From contig NZ_VDUY01000003.1 of NCBI RefSeq assembly GCF_008039575.1, positions 186,001-250,000 of the forward strand: a stretch of DNA of 64,000 nt, in the 5' to 3' direction. The notes under the pieces are model-generated. The model was given only the letters and a program-made list of their open reading frames with translations, was not told the origin of the DNA and searched no databases. The position numbers and the translations under genes are program-made. This DNA comes from Zeimonas arvi (GTDB taxonomy: Bacteria > Pseudomonadota > Gammaproteobacteria > Burkholderiales > Burkholderiaceae_E). Shown here piece by piece: positions 28,004 to 36,785 of the stretch (the first letter of the stretch is position 1; each line of letters starts with the position of its first letter).

Positions 28004-28390
28004 TCAGCTTGCGAGGCGGTAGCCGATGGCGGCGGCAGCCAGGGAGCCCAGCAGGTGCAGCGCGGTGTGCGCAAGGGCCAGGCCGAAGGCGCCGCGCTGG
28101 ATCAGGCCCAGCGATTCCACCGAGAAGCTCGAGAAGGTGGTCAACGCCCCCAGGAAACCAGTGATGCCGAACAACCGCCAGGCGGGGTCGAGATCGGGGT
28201 GGCGGGCGAACCATGCAAGCGCCGCGCCGATCAGCAGGCCGCCCGCGAGATTGGCGGCCAGCGTGCCCCAGGGCAGCAGCCGCTCGCCGCTGCTCAGCCA
28301 GATTCCCAGCGCCCAACGGCCCCAGGCGCCCAGCACCGCGCCGAGACCGACCGCGGCGAAGCCCGCGAGATTGAAAGCGGGCGCGCTCAC
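28004..28390 (-). CDS. crcB: Fluoride ion channel Fluc/CrcB
   Basis: Small dual-topology fluoride channel of 128 residues with four hydrophobic segments. The family signature is clear: LGAVLGAWGRWALG at the start, NLAGGLLIG (the pore Asn), and GFLGALTTFSSFSVE (the TM3 break and Phe-box region). Its start overlaps the moaE stop (ATGA), so it is cotranscribed with the molybdenum-cofactor genes; no fluoride riboswitch precedes it because the upstream sequence is coding. Confidence 0.93.
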   Translation of the reverse strand: MSAPAFNLAGFAAVGLGAVLGAWGRWALGIWLSSGERLLPWGTLAANLAGGLLIGAALAWFARHPDLDPAWRLFGITGFLGALTTFSSFSVESLGLIQRGAFGLALAHTALHLLGSLAAAAIGYRLAS

Positions 28391-28833
28391 CAGCGCGCAG
28401 CCGCCTGGTCGTCGGAGGCTCGGGCCTCGACCCAGCGATCACCGGCGGGCGTGCGCTCCTTCTTCCAGAACGGCGCCTGGGTCTTCAGGTAGTCCATGAT
28501 GAACTCGCAGGCCGCGAAGGCCTCGCCGCGATGCGCCGAGGTAACGACGACCAGCACGATCTGGTCGCCGGGCGCGAGGTCGCCGACGCGGTGAACGACC
28601 GTGGTGTCGATGATGTCCCAGCGCTGCCGCGCCTGCGCGCAGATGTCCTCGAGCGCACGCTCGGTCATGCCCGGATAGTGCTCGAGGGTCATGGCTGCGA
28701 CGCCCTCGCCTTCGTTGAGGTCGCGCACCGTGCCCACGAAGCTCGCGATCGCACCCACGCGGCGGTTGCCGGCGCGCAGCGCGGAGATCTCCGCGCCGAC
28801 GTCGAAATCCTGTTGCTGCACGCGTACGGACAT
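28387..28833 (-). CDS. moaE: Molybdopterin synthase large subunit MoaE
   Basis: Catalytic subunit of molybdopterin synthase, 148 residues; with MoaD it inserts two sulfurs into cPMP. Family marks: VGAIASFVGTVRD (about 27-39), LEHYPGMTE, VVHRVGDLAPGD, SAHRGEAFAACEFIMDYLK and the active-site lysine region PFWKKE. ATG 28833 gives the normal length. It lies 4 bp after ccdB, not next to moaD, because the CcdAB module lies between them. Confidence 0.95.
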   Translation of the reverse strand: MSVRVQQQDFDVGAEISALRAGNRRVGAIASFVGTVRDLNEGEGVAAMTLEHYPGMTERALEDICAQARQRWDIIDTTVVHRVGDLAPGDQIVLVVVTSAHRGEAFAACEFIMDYLKTQAPFWKKERTPAGDRWVEARASDDQAAARW

Positions 28834-28837
28834 GGGT

Positions 28838-29152
28838 TCAGGCTCCGCTGATGATGACGTCGAGCGCGGCCACGATTTCGTGCCGGCGCGGCGCAAGCGA
28901 TTCCACTCTCGGCCCGAGCGCCTTGCGCGCAACGCCGGCCAGTTCCGCGGTGTGCATCGCCACCCTGCGCCCGTCGACCTCGAAGACCGGCATCAAGCGC
29001 GAGATGGTCGGCGACCGCTCCCCGACCTCGGCCAGCGGGACGACGACGCGCGTGCCCAGCGACTCTAGGATGTCGGCCTGGACGTCGAGCAGCAACGGAT
29101 ACCGCTTGCGGGAGCCTGGGTCGGCGTTGCGATGGACATCGAACTGCGCCAT
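28838..29152 (-). CDS. ccdB: CcdB-family gyrase toxin
   Basis: Toxin of 104 residues homologous to CcdB, which traps DNA gyrase. The N-terminus AQFDVHRNADPGSRKRYPLLLDVQADIL and VVVPLAE are diagnostic, and the C-terminal helix RHEIVAALDVIISGA occupies the place of the gyrase-contacting end, though the E. coli terminal Trp-Gly-Ile is not conserved. It is 14 bp downstream of ccdA and ends 4 bp before moaE. An in-frame upstream start would overlap ccdA. Confidence 0.92.
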   Translation of the reverse strand: MAQFDVHRNADPGSRKRYPLLLDVQADILESLGTRVVVPLAEVGERSPTISRLMPVFEVDGRRVAMHTAELAGVARKALGPRVESLAPRRHEIVAALDVIISGA

Positions 29153-29166
29153 GGCCGCGACTCGCG

Positions 29167-29433
29167 CTAGAAGCGTCGAAGGGAATCGGCGAAACAGCCG
29201 CTTTCTTCGACCTGGCGGTTGTAGGCGTCGATGGCGTCGCGGTTTTCGCTCAACCATCGCTGTCGCGCGCGTTCCGCGACCGCGTGCACGAGGGCCTCCT
29301 CGAGCGTCTGGGAGAGATTGATGTCGAGTTCCCGGGCGCGCCGGAGCAGGTCGGCATTCACCGTGACATTGGCCGGGCGCTTGCCTGCCTCGACGTCGTA
29401 GAGAACGCTGCGCTCGCGAGCCTCATGTTTCAT
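29167..29433 (-). CDS. ccdA: CcdA-family antitoxin
   Basis: Antitoxin of 88 residues (90 if ATG 29439 is used). Residues 1-45 form a ribbon-helix-helix domain (RPANVTVNADLLRRARELDINLSQTLEEAL); residues 46-88 are the CcdB-binding tail (RARQRWLSENRDAIDAYN). The predicted promoter has its -10 immediately before the ATGs, so the message may be leaderless. It begins about 25 bp after the moaD stop. Confidence 0.9.
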   Translation of the reverse strand: MKHEARERSVLYDVEAGKRPANVTVNADLLRRARELDINLSQTLEEALVHAVAERARQRWLSENRDAIDAYNRQVEESGCFADSLRRF

Positions 29434-29468
29434 GCGCATAAACTACGCGCATCGAGATCCGCAGTCAA
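29432..29468 (-). promoter_or_regulatory. ccdAB promoter with inverted-repeat operator
   Basis: On the minus strand, TTGACT (29463-29468, overlapping the moaD stop codon), a 17-bp spacer and TAGTTT (29440-29445) form a good sigma-70 promoter. The perfect inverted repeat ATGCGC-N9-GCGCAT (29432-29452) spans the -10 element and the first start codons. Transcription would begin at or next to an ATG, leaving little or no leader. Confidence 0.72.
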
Positions 29469-29722
29469 CCGCCCGTCACCGGCGGAAAGAACGCCACCTC
29501 CGCGTCCTCCGACAGCGGGGTCGCCGGATCGGCCATCGCCTGCGCCACCGACGTGCGCACCGCCCTCCCCTCGGCCAGTTGCTCGGCCCAGACGCCGCCG
29601 CGCTCGCGCAGCCAGGCGCGCAGCTCGCCCGCGGTGGCGACCGCGGTCGGCAGCTCGACCGTTTCGCCGGCCTTGCCGAGCGCCTCGCGCAGCCCGGCGA
29701 AGTAAAGCACCCTGATCTTCAT
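29465..29722 (-). CDS. moaD: Molybdopterin synthase small subunit MoaD
   Basis: Ubiquitin-like sulfur carrier of 85 residues. MKIRVLYFAGLREALG is the typical MoaD start and the protein ends in PPVTGG, the C-terminal Gly-Gly that is activated by MoeB and carries the thiocarboxylate. It follows moeA by 26 bp. The -35 element of the ccdAB promoter overlaps its stop codon. Confidence 0.95.
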   Translation of the reverse strand: MKIRVLYFAGLREALGKAGETVELPTAVATAGELRAWLRERGGVWAEQLAEGRAVRTSVAQAMADPATPLSEDAEVAFFPPVTGG

Positions 29723-29748
29723 TCCGTCTTTCCTCCCCTGCCCCACCG

Positions 29749-31047
29749 TCAGCCCAGCAGCGCCGCGAAGGGCAGGAAACGCACCATGTCGCCGCGCCGG
29801 ATCGCATGGCCCGGCGGGTTGTCGACGAGTCCGTCGGCCCAGACCGTGGAAGTCAGCACCGCCGACCCCTGGTTGCGGAAGAGTTCCAGCCGCCCCGAGT
29901 CCGCGATGCGTGCGCGCAGGAACTCTCGGCGCCGGTCCGGCTTCGGCCAGTCGAAATCCGCCGCCATCGGCATGGCCTGCGGCATGACGTCCTGCACGCC
30001 CGACAGCCGCAACAGGAACGGCCGCACGAACAGCAGGAAGGTCACGAAGGCCGACACCGGGTTGCCGGGCAGCCCCACGAACTGCGCCTCGCCCGGCAGC
30101 GCCGCCGGCACCGCCATCGGGATGCCGCTCAACGCCGATGCCGCCAGCGCGGCCGCCGACATGCCGCCCCGACGCACGCGCCCGTGGGCGAGCGGCTTGC
30201 CCGGCTTGATCGCGATCTGCCACATGGTCAACTCGCCTTCGGCCTGGAGCGCGGCGCGGACATGGTCTTCCTCGCCGACCGACATGCCGCCCGAGGTCAC
30301 GATCAGGTCGTTGTCGACGGCCGCCGAGCGCAGCGCTTCGCGCGTGGCGTCGAGCGAATCGGGGACGTTGCCGAGGTCGCTGACCTCGCAGCCCAGGCCG
30401 CGCAGCAGCGACACCAGCACGTAGCGGTTGCTGTCGTAGATCGCCCCGGGCGCGAGCGGCTCGCCGGGCCGCGCGAGCTCGTCCCCGGTGAAGAAGCAGG
30501 CCGCCCGGATCCGGCGGCGCACCGGCAACTGCGCCAGGCCCACCGAAGCGGCCAGGCCGACCGCCTGCGGGGTGAGTCGCGTGCCCGCCGGCAGGATCAC
30601 GCTGTCGGCGCGGATGTCCTCGCCCGCGCGTCGCACCCATTCGCCGGGCTGCGCGGCGTGCATGACCAGCACCTCGTCGCCCTCGGCCCGGGTGTCCTCC
30701 TGCATGACCACCGCATCGGCCCCTTCGGGGATCATCGCGCCGGTGAAGATCCGCGCGGCCGCGCCGGCTGCGAGCGGCTCGCCGACGTGGCCAGCCGGGA
30801 TCCGCTGGGCGACGCGCAGCCGCACCGGCCGCTCCGGACCGGCGCCGGCCACGTCGGCGCTGCGCAGCGCGTAGCCGTCCATCTGCGTGTTGTCCATCGG
30901 CGGCACGTCGAGCGCGCTGCGGATGTCCTCGGCCAGCACTCGGCCGGCGGCGTGCAGCGTGTCGATGCGCTCCACGCCCGATATCGTTTCCGCCTGCGCG
31001 AGCAGCGCGGCGAGCGCGTCATCGAACGGCAGCAGTCCGGGTTTCAT
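29749..31047 (-). CDS. moeA: Molybdopterin molybdotransferase MoeA
   Basis: Inserts molybdate into adenylylated molybdopterin; 432 residues. Domains: N-terminal linker and beta domain (1-170, with MDNTQMDGYALR-like segment PPMDNTQMDGYAL), MPT-binding/MogA-like domain (about 180-330, with GDELARPGE, DSNRYVL, TSGGMSVGEEDH) and C-terminal domain IV. GLPGNPVSAFVTF is the conserved motif near 320. It overlaps the end of mobB by 29 bp. Confidence 0.95.
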   Translation of the reverse strand: MKPGLLPFDDALAALLAQAETISGVERIDTLHAAGRVLAEDIRSALDVPPMDNTQMDGYALRSADVAGAGPERPVRLRVAQRIPAGHVGEPLAAGAAARIFTGAMIPEGADAVVMQEDTRAEGDEVLVMHAAQPGEWVRRAGEDIRADSVILPAGTRLTPQAVGLAASVGLAQLPVRRRIRAACFFTGDELARPGEPLAPGAIYDSNRYVLVSLLRGLGCEVSDLGNVPDSLDATREALRSAAVDNDLIVTSGGMSVGEEDHVRAALQAEGELTMWQIAIKPGKPLAHGRVRRGGMSAAALAASALSGIPMAVPAALPGEAQFVGLPGNPVSAFVTFLLFVRPFLLRLSGVQDVMPQAMPMAADFDWPKPDRRREFLRARIADSGRLELFRNQGSAVLTSTVWADGLVDNPPGHAIRRGDMVRFLPFAALLG

Positions 31048-31549
31048 GGCGCGATTCCAGGTACTCGATGATGAATGCGGCGACGGCGTCCGGGTCGTTC
31101 AGGTCCAGCAGCGGCACGCCGCTGGCCAGCGGCGCGTCGGCGGCGATCGCCACGATGTTCGGGTCGTCCGGGTGCAACAGGGGCTTTCCGGTCGAGGGTC
31201 GGTGCACCTCGAGCTTGGGAATGTCGGCATGCTTGTAGCCCTCGACCAGGATCAGGTCGCAGGGCGAGAAGCGCTCGAGCTGGCGTTTCAGGTCAGGCTC
31301 GGCCTCGTCGCGCAACTCGTGCATCAGCACCCAGCGCTGGTCGGAGGTGATCAGCACCTCGGAGGCGCCCGCCTCCCGATGCCGCCAGGAGTCCTTGCCG
31401 GGCCGGTCGATGTCGAACAAGTGGTGCGCGTGCTTGATCAGCGAGACCTTCAGGCCCCTGAGCACGAAGCGCGGGATCAGCTGCTCGATCAGCGTCGTCT
31501 TGCCCGACCCCGACCAGCCTGCGAATCCGAAAACCCTCGTCGGCGGCAT
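31019..31549 (-). CDS. mobB: Molybdopterin-guanine dinucleotide biosynthesis adaptor MobB
   Basis: GTP-binding adaptor of 176 residues that assists MobA. Walker A is GWSGSGKTTLIEQL (about 10-23), followed by GLKVSLIKHAHH, DSWRHREAGA and LILVEGYKHADIPKLEVHR, all typical of MobB. ATG 31549 lies 14 bp after the EamA gene on the same strand. Confidence 0.93.
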   Translation of the reverse strand: MPPTRVFGFAGWSGSGKTTLIEQLIPRFVLRGLKVSLIKHAHHLFDIDRPGKDSWRHREAGASEVLITSDQRWVLMHELRDEAEPDLKRQLERFSPCDLILVEGYKHADIPKLEVHRPSTGKPLLHPDDPNIVAIAADAPLASGVPLLDLNDPDAVAAFIIEYLESRHETRTAAVR

Positions 31550-31563
31550 GCGTCTCCTCTCGG

Positions 31564-32493
31564 CTAGCCTTTCGTCGGCCCGAGTGTACCCCCACGCATC
31601 GCCCCGGGGGACCGCGGCACGTGGGTCACCAGCCTGCTGCCCGCCACGATCAGGGCCAGCCCCAGGAAGGCGCCTGCGCCGAGCCGCTCGTCGAGGAACA
31701 GCGCGCCGAAGGCGATGGCGAAGAAAGGCATCAGGAACATGCCCAGCGAGGCGCGCGTGGCCCCGACCCGCTGCAGCAGCAGGTAGTTCAGCGCCGCGGG
31801 GAAGATCGTGCCGATCACGGCGAGCGCGAGCAGTCCCCCCAGGATCGATGCGTCGAAGGCCAGCGTCCACGGGCGATCGACGAGCAAGGCGATCGGCGTG
31901 AGCACGAGCGCCGCCGACAGAAACAGCCCGGCGGTCAGCGCGACCGGATCCAGGTGTCGGGAGCGGCGCATCAGCACGGTGGCGATGGCATAGGCCAGCG
32001 GCCCGAGCAGCGTGATCAGTTCGGCAATCAGGTGCCCGCCCAGCCCACCCAACAGCGAGGGGCCGATCACCGCCACCACGCCGGCCATGCCCAGCCCGAT
32101 GCCGGCCAGCTTGCGGGCGCCGAGCTTCTCGTCGGGCAGCATCAGGTGCGCCGCCAGAAGCGTGAACAAGGGCATCGTGGAATACAGGATTCCGCTCAGG
32201 CCGCCTTCGATCGTCTGCTGGCCGATGGCCAGCGCGCAGTACGGGATCGCGATGACACCCAGCGAGACCTTGAAGACGGTGAGCCGGTCGTCGCGATCGC
32301 GCGGCAGCTTCGAGCCGCTCAGCCACAGCGCGGCCAGGCAGAAGGGCAGCGCGAGCAGCACCCGCGCGGCCGCCAGCGTGAGCGGCGGCAAGTGGCCCAC
32401 CAGCATCTTGTTCAGCACCACCGAGCTGGCGAAGCTCGCCGCGGTGGCCACCAGCAGCGCCCAGTTGGCGGGCGTCATCGGACGGTGAGGCAT
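31564..32493 (-). CDS. EamA/DMT-family transporter
   Basis: Drug/metabolite transporter of 309 residues with ten hydrophobic segments in two EamA repeats (about 8-140 and 150-290); typical repeats include the IPYCALAIGQQ and GTIFPAALNYLLLQRVGATRA-type C-terminal half. It may export amino acids or metabolites. It lies 40 bp after thrC and 14 bp before mobB, so it links the threonine and molybdenum-cofactor genes in one transcription unit. Confidence 0.85.
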   Translation of the reverse strand: MPHRPMTPANWALLVATAASFASSVVLNKMLVGHLPPLTLAAARVLLALPFCLAALWLSGSKLPRDRDDRLTVFKVSLGVIAIPYCALAIGQQTIEGGLSGILYSTMPLFTLLAAHLMLPDEKLGARKLAGIGLGMAGVVAVIGPSLLGGLGGHLIAELITLLGPLAYAIATVLMRRSRHLDPVALTAGLFLSAALVLTPIALLVDRPWTLAFDASILGGLLALAVIGTIFPAALNYLLLQRVGATRASLGMFLMPFFAIAFGALFLDERLGAGAFLGLALIVAGSRLVTHVPRSPGAMRGGTLGPTKG

Positions 32494-32533
32494 GTCGGGA
32501 ACTTCTCGCCGCGCGGGCGCACGCGGGCGCCGA

Positions 32534-33958
32534 TCAGGCCGCCAGCGAAGCGACGACCCGCTCGGCGATGTACTGTTTCAGCAGCCGGACGTCGGCCGGC
32601 ATCAGCGTGAACCGCTGCGCGTGCGCCTCGATGCCCTGGTAGGCGGCAGGACGCGGCGGTTCCACGCCGAGGGCCTCGCGGATCGTGTCGGCGAACTTTG
32701 CCGGCTGCGCGGTTTCCAGGCACAGCATCGGCACGCCCGGTTCGCGCCACTGGCGCGCCACGAACAGCCCGTCGGCGGTGTGCGTGTCGACGACCACGCC
32801 GTAGCGCTGCATCGTGTCGCGGATCGTGGCCACGCGGTCGGCGTGAAGGCTGCGGCCCGAGACGAAACCGAAGTCGGCGATGCCCGCGAACTCGGGCGTG
32901 CCGGACAGGTCGAACTCGCCGCGCGTCTCGAGGTCTTTCCACAGCCCGGCCACCTGCCCGGTGGCGCCCGCCAGCAGGTCGTGGACGAAGCGCTCGAAGT
33001 TCGAGGCCTTGGAAATGTCCATCGAGGGGCTGCTGGTCTGCCGGGTCTCGGCGGAGCTGCGCGGGCGATAGCGGCCGGTGCGGAAGAACTCGTCCAGCAC
33101 GTCGTTCTCGTTGGTGGCGACAACCAGCCGCGAGATCGGCAGGCCCATCATGCGCGCGATGTGGCCGGCGAGCACGTTGCCGAAGTTGCCCGAGGGCACC
33201 GCGAACGAGACCTTCTGGTCGTTGCTCGCGGTGGCTGCGAAGTAGCCGCGGAAGTAGTAGACGACCTGCGCCACCACCCGGGCCCAGTTGATCGAGTTGA
33301 CCGTTCCGATCGCCCACCGCTCCTTGAAGGCGAGATCGCCGGACACCGCCTTGACCATGTCCTGGCAGTCGTCGAACACGCCCTGCACCGCGATGTTGAA
33401 GATGTTCGGGTCGGCAAGCGAGAACATCTGCGCGGTCTGGAACGGGCTCATCCGGCCGTGCGGAGACAGCATGAACACGCGCACGCCGCGCTTGCCGCGC
33501 ATCGCGTACTCGGCCGCGCTGCCGGTGTCGCCCGAGGTGGCGCCCAGGATGTTCAGCTCGCGGCCGTCGCGCGCCAGCACGTACTCGAACAGGTTGCCGA
33601 GCAGCTGCATCGCCACGTCCTTGAAGGCGAGCGTGGGACCGTTGGACAGGCGCAGCAGGTGAAGGTCGGTGTCGAGCCGGCGCAGCGGCGTGATGTCGTC
33701 GGCCCCGAAGACTTGCGCGGTGTAGGTGCGCGCGCAGAGCTCGCGCAGGTCGGCCTCGGGGATGTCGTCGGCGTAGCGCCGCAGGACCTCGAAGGCCAGC
33801 TCCGCGTAGGGCAGCGCGCGCCAGCGCGTCAGCGTGGCATCGTCGATGCGCGGGTAGGACTGGGGCAGCACCAGGCCGCCGTCGGGCGCCAGTCCGCCCA
33901 GCAGGATCTCGGAGAAGGTCGCCGGCGGCATGCCGCCGCGCGTGGACACGTAGCGCAT
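32534..33958 (-). CDS. thrC: Threonine synthase
   Basis: PLP enzyme of 474 residues that converts O-phosphohomoserine to threonine. The N-terminal MRYVSTRGG and the PLP-lysine motif LAFKDVAMQLLGN (about 108-120) are clear, with LNILGATSGDTGSAA downstream; the length places it in the long class of proteobacterial/yeast ThrC. Its ATG overlaps the hom stop by one base (TGATG), giving translational coupling for threonine synthesis. Confidence 0.96.
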   Translation of the reverse strand: MRYVSTRGGMPPATFSEILLGGLAPDGGLVLPQSYPRIDDATLTRWRALPYAELAFEVLRRYADDIPEADLRELCARTYTAQVFGADDITPLRRLDTDLHLLRLSNGPTLAFKDVAMQLLGNLFEYVLARDGRELNILGATSGDTGSAAEYAMRGKRGVRVFMLSPHGRMSPFQTAQMFSLADPNIFNIAVQGVFDDCQDMVKAVSGDLAFKERWAIGTVNSINWARVVAQVVYYFRGYFAATASNDQKVSFAVPSGNFGNVLAGHIARMMGLPISRLVVATNENDVLDEFFRTGRYRPRSSAETRQTSSPSMDISKASNFERFVHDLLAGATGQVAGLWKDLETRGEFDLSGTPEFAGIADFGFVSGRSLHADRVATIRDTMQRYGVVVDTHTADGLFVARQWREPGVPMLCLETAQPAKFADTIREALGVEPPRPAAYQGIEAHAQRFTLMPADVRLLKQYIAERVVASLAA

Positions 33959-35301
33959 CAGACCAGTTCCTCCAGGCGGATGCGGATCGCCTTCGAGAGC
34001 ACGGTGGGCAGCGCCTCGATCCGCGCGATCGCCGCATCCACCTGCTGCTCGATCGTGCGGTGCGTGAGCAGGATGATGTCGGTCTGGTTCTCGCCCTCGG
34101 CCGGCTCGCGCTGCAGCACCGCGTCGATCGAGATGCGCTCGTCGGCCAGGATGCGCGTGATGTCGGCCAGCACGCCGGGCTCGTCGGAAACGCGCAGGCG
34201 CAGGTAGTACGCGGTCTCGATCCGCTCGACCGGCAGGATCGGCAGGTCGGACATCGCTTCGGCCTGGAAGGCCAGGTGCGGCACGCGATTCTCCGGATCG
34301 GAGGTCAGCATACGCGACACGTCGACCAGGTCGGCGACCACCGCGCTCGCGGTCGGCTCGGCGCCGGCCCCCTTGCCGTAGTACATCGTGTGGCCGACCG
34401 CGTCGCCCTTGACCCATACCGCGTTCATCGCGCCCTCGACGCTGGCGATCAGGCGCCTGGCGGGGATCAGCGTCGGATGCACGCGCAGCTCGATGCCGAA
34501 GGGCCTGCCGGCGGCGTCGGCACGCAGCCGCGTGATGCCCAGCAGCTTGATCCGGTAGCCGAGCTGCTCGGCATAGCGGATATCCTCGCCCTGCAGCGCG
34601 GTGATGCCCTCGACATGGGCGCGATCGAACTGCACCGGCACCCCGAAGGCGATCGCCGACAGGATGGTGATCTTGTGCGCGGCGTCGATGCCTTCGATGT
34701 CGAAGGTCGGGTCGGCCTCGGCATAGCCGAGCCGCTGCGCCTCCTTCAATACCTGGTCGAAGGGCAGGCCCTTGTCGCGCATCTCGGACAGGATGAAGTT
34801 GGTCGTGCCGTTGATGATCCCGGCGATCCACTCGATCCGGTTGGCGGTGAGCCCCTCGCGCAGCGCCTTGATGATCGGGATGCCCCCGGCCACCGCCGCC
34901 TCGAAGGCGACCATCACGCCCTTGCGCGAGGCGGCGAGGAAGATCTCGCTCCCATGCACCGCCAGCAGCGCCTTGTTGGCGGTGACCACGTGCTTGCCGT
35001 TCTCGATCGCCGCCAGCACCATCTCGCGCGCGATGCCGTAGCCGCCGATCAGCTCGATCACGACATCGATGTCCGGATCGTTCACCACCTCGCGCGCGTC
35101 GGCCACCACCTGCACGCCAGGCCCCACGATCTCCTGCGCCCGCGCGACGTTCAGGTCCGCGACCTTGGTGATCAGGATGCTGCGCCCCGCCCGACGCCGG
35201 ATCTCGTCCTGGTTGCGCCGAAGCACCTCGAAGGTGCCGCCCCCCACCGTGCCGATGCCAAGCAGGCCCACGCGGACCGGACCGAATTTTTCGTTAGCCA
35301 T
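33958..35301 (-). CDS. hom: Homoserine dehydrogenase
   Basis: NAD(P)-dependent enzyme of 447 residues making homoserine from aspartate semialdehyde. Rossmann fold with VGLLGIGTVGGGTFEVL (about 11-27), catalytic domain with INGTTNFILSEM and the YAEADPTFDIEGIDAAHK signature (about 215-232), and a C-terminal ACT domain (about 360-447; LRVSDEPGVLADITRIL) for threonine feedback control. It precedes thrC in the usual hom-thrC operon. Confidence 0.96.
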   Translation of the reverse strand: MANEKFGPVRVGLLGIGTVGGGTFEVLRRNQDEIRRRAGRSILITKVADLNVARAQEIVGPGVQVVADAREVVNDPDIDVVIELIGGYGIAREMVLAAIENGKHVVTANKALLAVHGSEIFLAASRKGVMVAFEAAVAGGIPIIKALREGLTANRIEWIAGIINGTTNFILSEMRDKGLPFDQVLKEAQRLGYAEADPTFDIEGIDAAHKITILSAIAFGVPVQFDRAHVEGITALQGEDIRYAEQLGYRIKLLGITRLRADAAGRPFGIELRVHPTLIPARRLIASVEGAMNAVWVKGDAVGHTMYYGKGAGAEPTASAVVADLVDVSRMLTSDPENRVPHLAFQAEAMSDLPILPVERIETAYYLRLRVSDEPGVLADITRILADERISIDAVLQREPAEGENQTDIILLTHRTIEQQVDAAIARIEALPTVLSKAIRIRLEELV

Positions 35302-35389
35302 GTTTGTGTTTCAGCTCGCGGAGAAAGCCCGAGGAGAGAGGATGCCGGCCGATCGAGGGCGGGGCCGGTCACATGCCGCTGAGGCGTCT

Positions 35390-35468
35390 CGACGGGGCCG
35401 GTCCGGGACCTCGTCGACCAAGCGAGTATCGGGGAGCGACTCGACGAGGTCCCGGACCGGCCCCGTCG
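35390..35468. repeat. Perfect 28-bp inverted repeat between alaC and hom
   Basis: Arms 35390-35417 and 35441-35468 are perfect reverse complements, separated by 23 bp. The GC-rich stem would be extremely stable in RNA or single-stranded DNA. No T-run follows on the minus strand, so it is not a textbook terminator; it may be an attenuator, a processing site, or a dispersed repeat element. Confidence 0.85.
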
Positions 35469-35493
35469 CCGCAGCACCAGAAAATGCGACCGG

Positions 35494-36699
35494 TCAGGCC
35501 GCGACCTTGATCAGCCCGTCCTTGCGGAACATCTCCTTGATTCCGCGAACGGCCTGCCGGATCCGGTGTTCGTTCTCGATCAACGCAAACCGCACATGGT
35601 CGTCGCCGAACTCGCCGAAGCCGATGCCCGGCGAGACCGCCACCTTGGCCTCGATCAGCAGCTTCTTGGCGAACTCGAGCGAGCCCAGCGCGCGATAGGG
35701 TCCGGGGATCTGCGCCCAGATGTACATCGAGGCGCGCGGCACCTCGACCGCCCAGCCTGCCTCCTGCAGGCCCTTGGCCAGCACGTTGCGGCGCAGCTGG
35801 TACTTCTGGCGGGCCTCCTCGACGCAGTCCTGCGGACCGTCGAGCGCCGCGATCGCCGCGACCTGGATCGGCGTGAAGGTGCCGTAGTCGTGGTAGCTCT
35901 TCATGCGGGCGAGCGCGCCGACCAGCTCGGCATTGCCGACCATGAAGCCGATCCGCCAGCCGGCCATGTTGTAGCTCTTGCTCATCGTGAAGAATTCGAC
36001 GGCCACCTCGCGCGCGCCGGGAACTTCCATGATGGAGGGCGCGCGGTAGTCGTCGAACACGATGTCGGCGTAGGCGAGATCGTGCACGACGATGATGTCG
36101 TGCTCCTTCGCGAGCTCGACCACCCGCTCGAAGAAGGAGAGGTCGACGCACTTGGCGGTGGGATTGCTCGGGAAGCCGATGATCATCATCTTCGGCTTGG
36201 GCGAGGTCTCGCGGACCGCGCGCTCGAGCTCTTCGAGGAAATCGACACCGGGCGTCATGCGCACCGGGATGGTCTCGGCGCCGGCGATCACCGCGCCGTA
36301 GATGTGGATCGGGTAGCTGGGATTGGGCACCAGCACGGTGTCGCCACGATCGAGGGTGGCGAGCATCAGGTGCGCGATGCCCTCCTTGGAGCCGATGGTG
36401 ACGATCGCCTCGGTCTCGGGATCGATGTCGACCTGATAGCGGCGCTTGTACCAGTCCGAGATGGCCTTGCGCAGCCGCGGGATACCCTTGGACACCGAAT
36501 AGCCGTGCGTGTGCGGACGCTGCGAGGCCTCGACCAGCTTGTCGATGATGTGCTGCGGAGCCGGGCCGTCGGGGTTGCCCATGCTCATGTCGATGATGTC
36601 TTCGCCGCGCCGGCGCTCGGCCATCTTGAGCTCGGCCGTGATGTTGAAGACGTAGGGGGGCAGGCGCTTGATTCGCGAAAACTCGCGTCGAGAATTCAT
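35494..36699 (-). CDS. alaC: AlaC-type aminotransferase
   Basis: Class I/II PLP aminotransferase of 401 residues, close to AlaC/AlaA glutamate-pyruvate enzymes. Seen motifs: [63 protein letters not shown] and the PLP lysine in [19 protein letters not shown] 36699 has GGAG upstream; an ATG at 36720 is possible. This alaC-hom-thrC order is common in Burkholderiales and links alanine and aspartate-family synthesis. Confidence 0.92.
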   Translation of the reverse strand: MNSRREFSRIKRLPPYVFNITAELKMAERRRGEDIIDMSMGNPDGPAPQHIIDKLVEASQRPHTHGYSVSKGIPRLRKAISDWYKRRYQVDIDPETEAIVTIGSKEGIAHLMLATLDRGDTVLVPNPSYPIHIYGAVIAGAETIPVRMTPGVDFLEELERAVRETSPKPKMMIIGFPSNPTAKCVDLSFFERVVELAKEHDIIVVHDLAYADIVFDDYRAPSIMEVPGAREVAVEFFTMSKSYNMAGWRIGFMVGNAELVGALARMKSYHDYGTFTPIQVAAIAALDGPQDCVEEARQKYQLRRNVLAKGLQEAGWAVEVPRASMYIWAQIPGPYRALGSLEFAKKLLIEAKVAVSPGIGFGEFGDDHVRFALIENEHRIRQAVRGIKEMFRKDGLIKVAA

Positions 36700-36724
36700 G
36701 TTGGACTCCGCTGAGCCCATTAAT

Positions 36725-36745
36725 GTAACATTTTCAGTGAGTTAC
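36725..36745. promoter_or_regulatory. Inverted repeat in the alaC / Mth938-gene divergent region
   Basis: GTAAC-N11-GTTAC lies in the 86 bp between two divergent genes, in the most AT-rich part of it. It has the size of a dimeric repressor or LysR-type binding site. No regulator is encoded next to it, and no promoter pair was assigned. Confidence 0.35.
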
Positions 36746-36785
36746 CTGAGCGCGAACGGAGCGCGAACCGCATGGACGGAACCCG

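Noticed and set aside
26139-28442. Large minus-strand frame covering the IMPase, EamA and CrcB genes
   Set aside because: It crosses three well-supported genes on both strands and has no recognisable domain.
35390-35468. Intrinsic terminator for alaC
   Set aside because: No T-run follows the stem in the direction of transcription; reported as an inverted repeat only.
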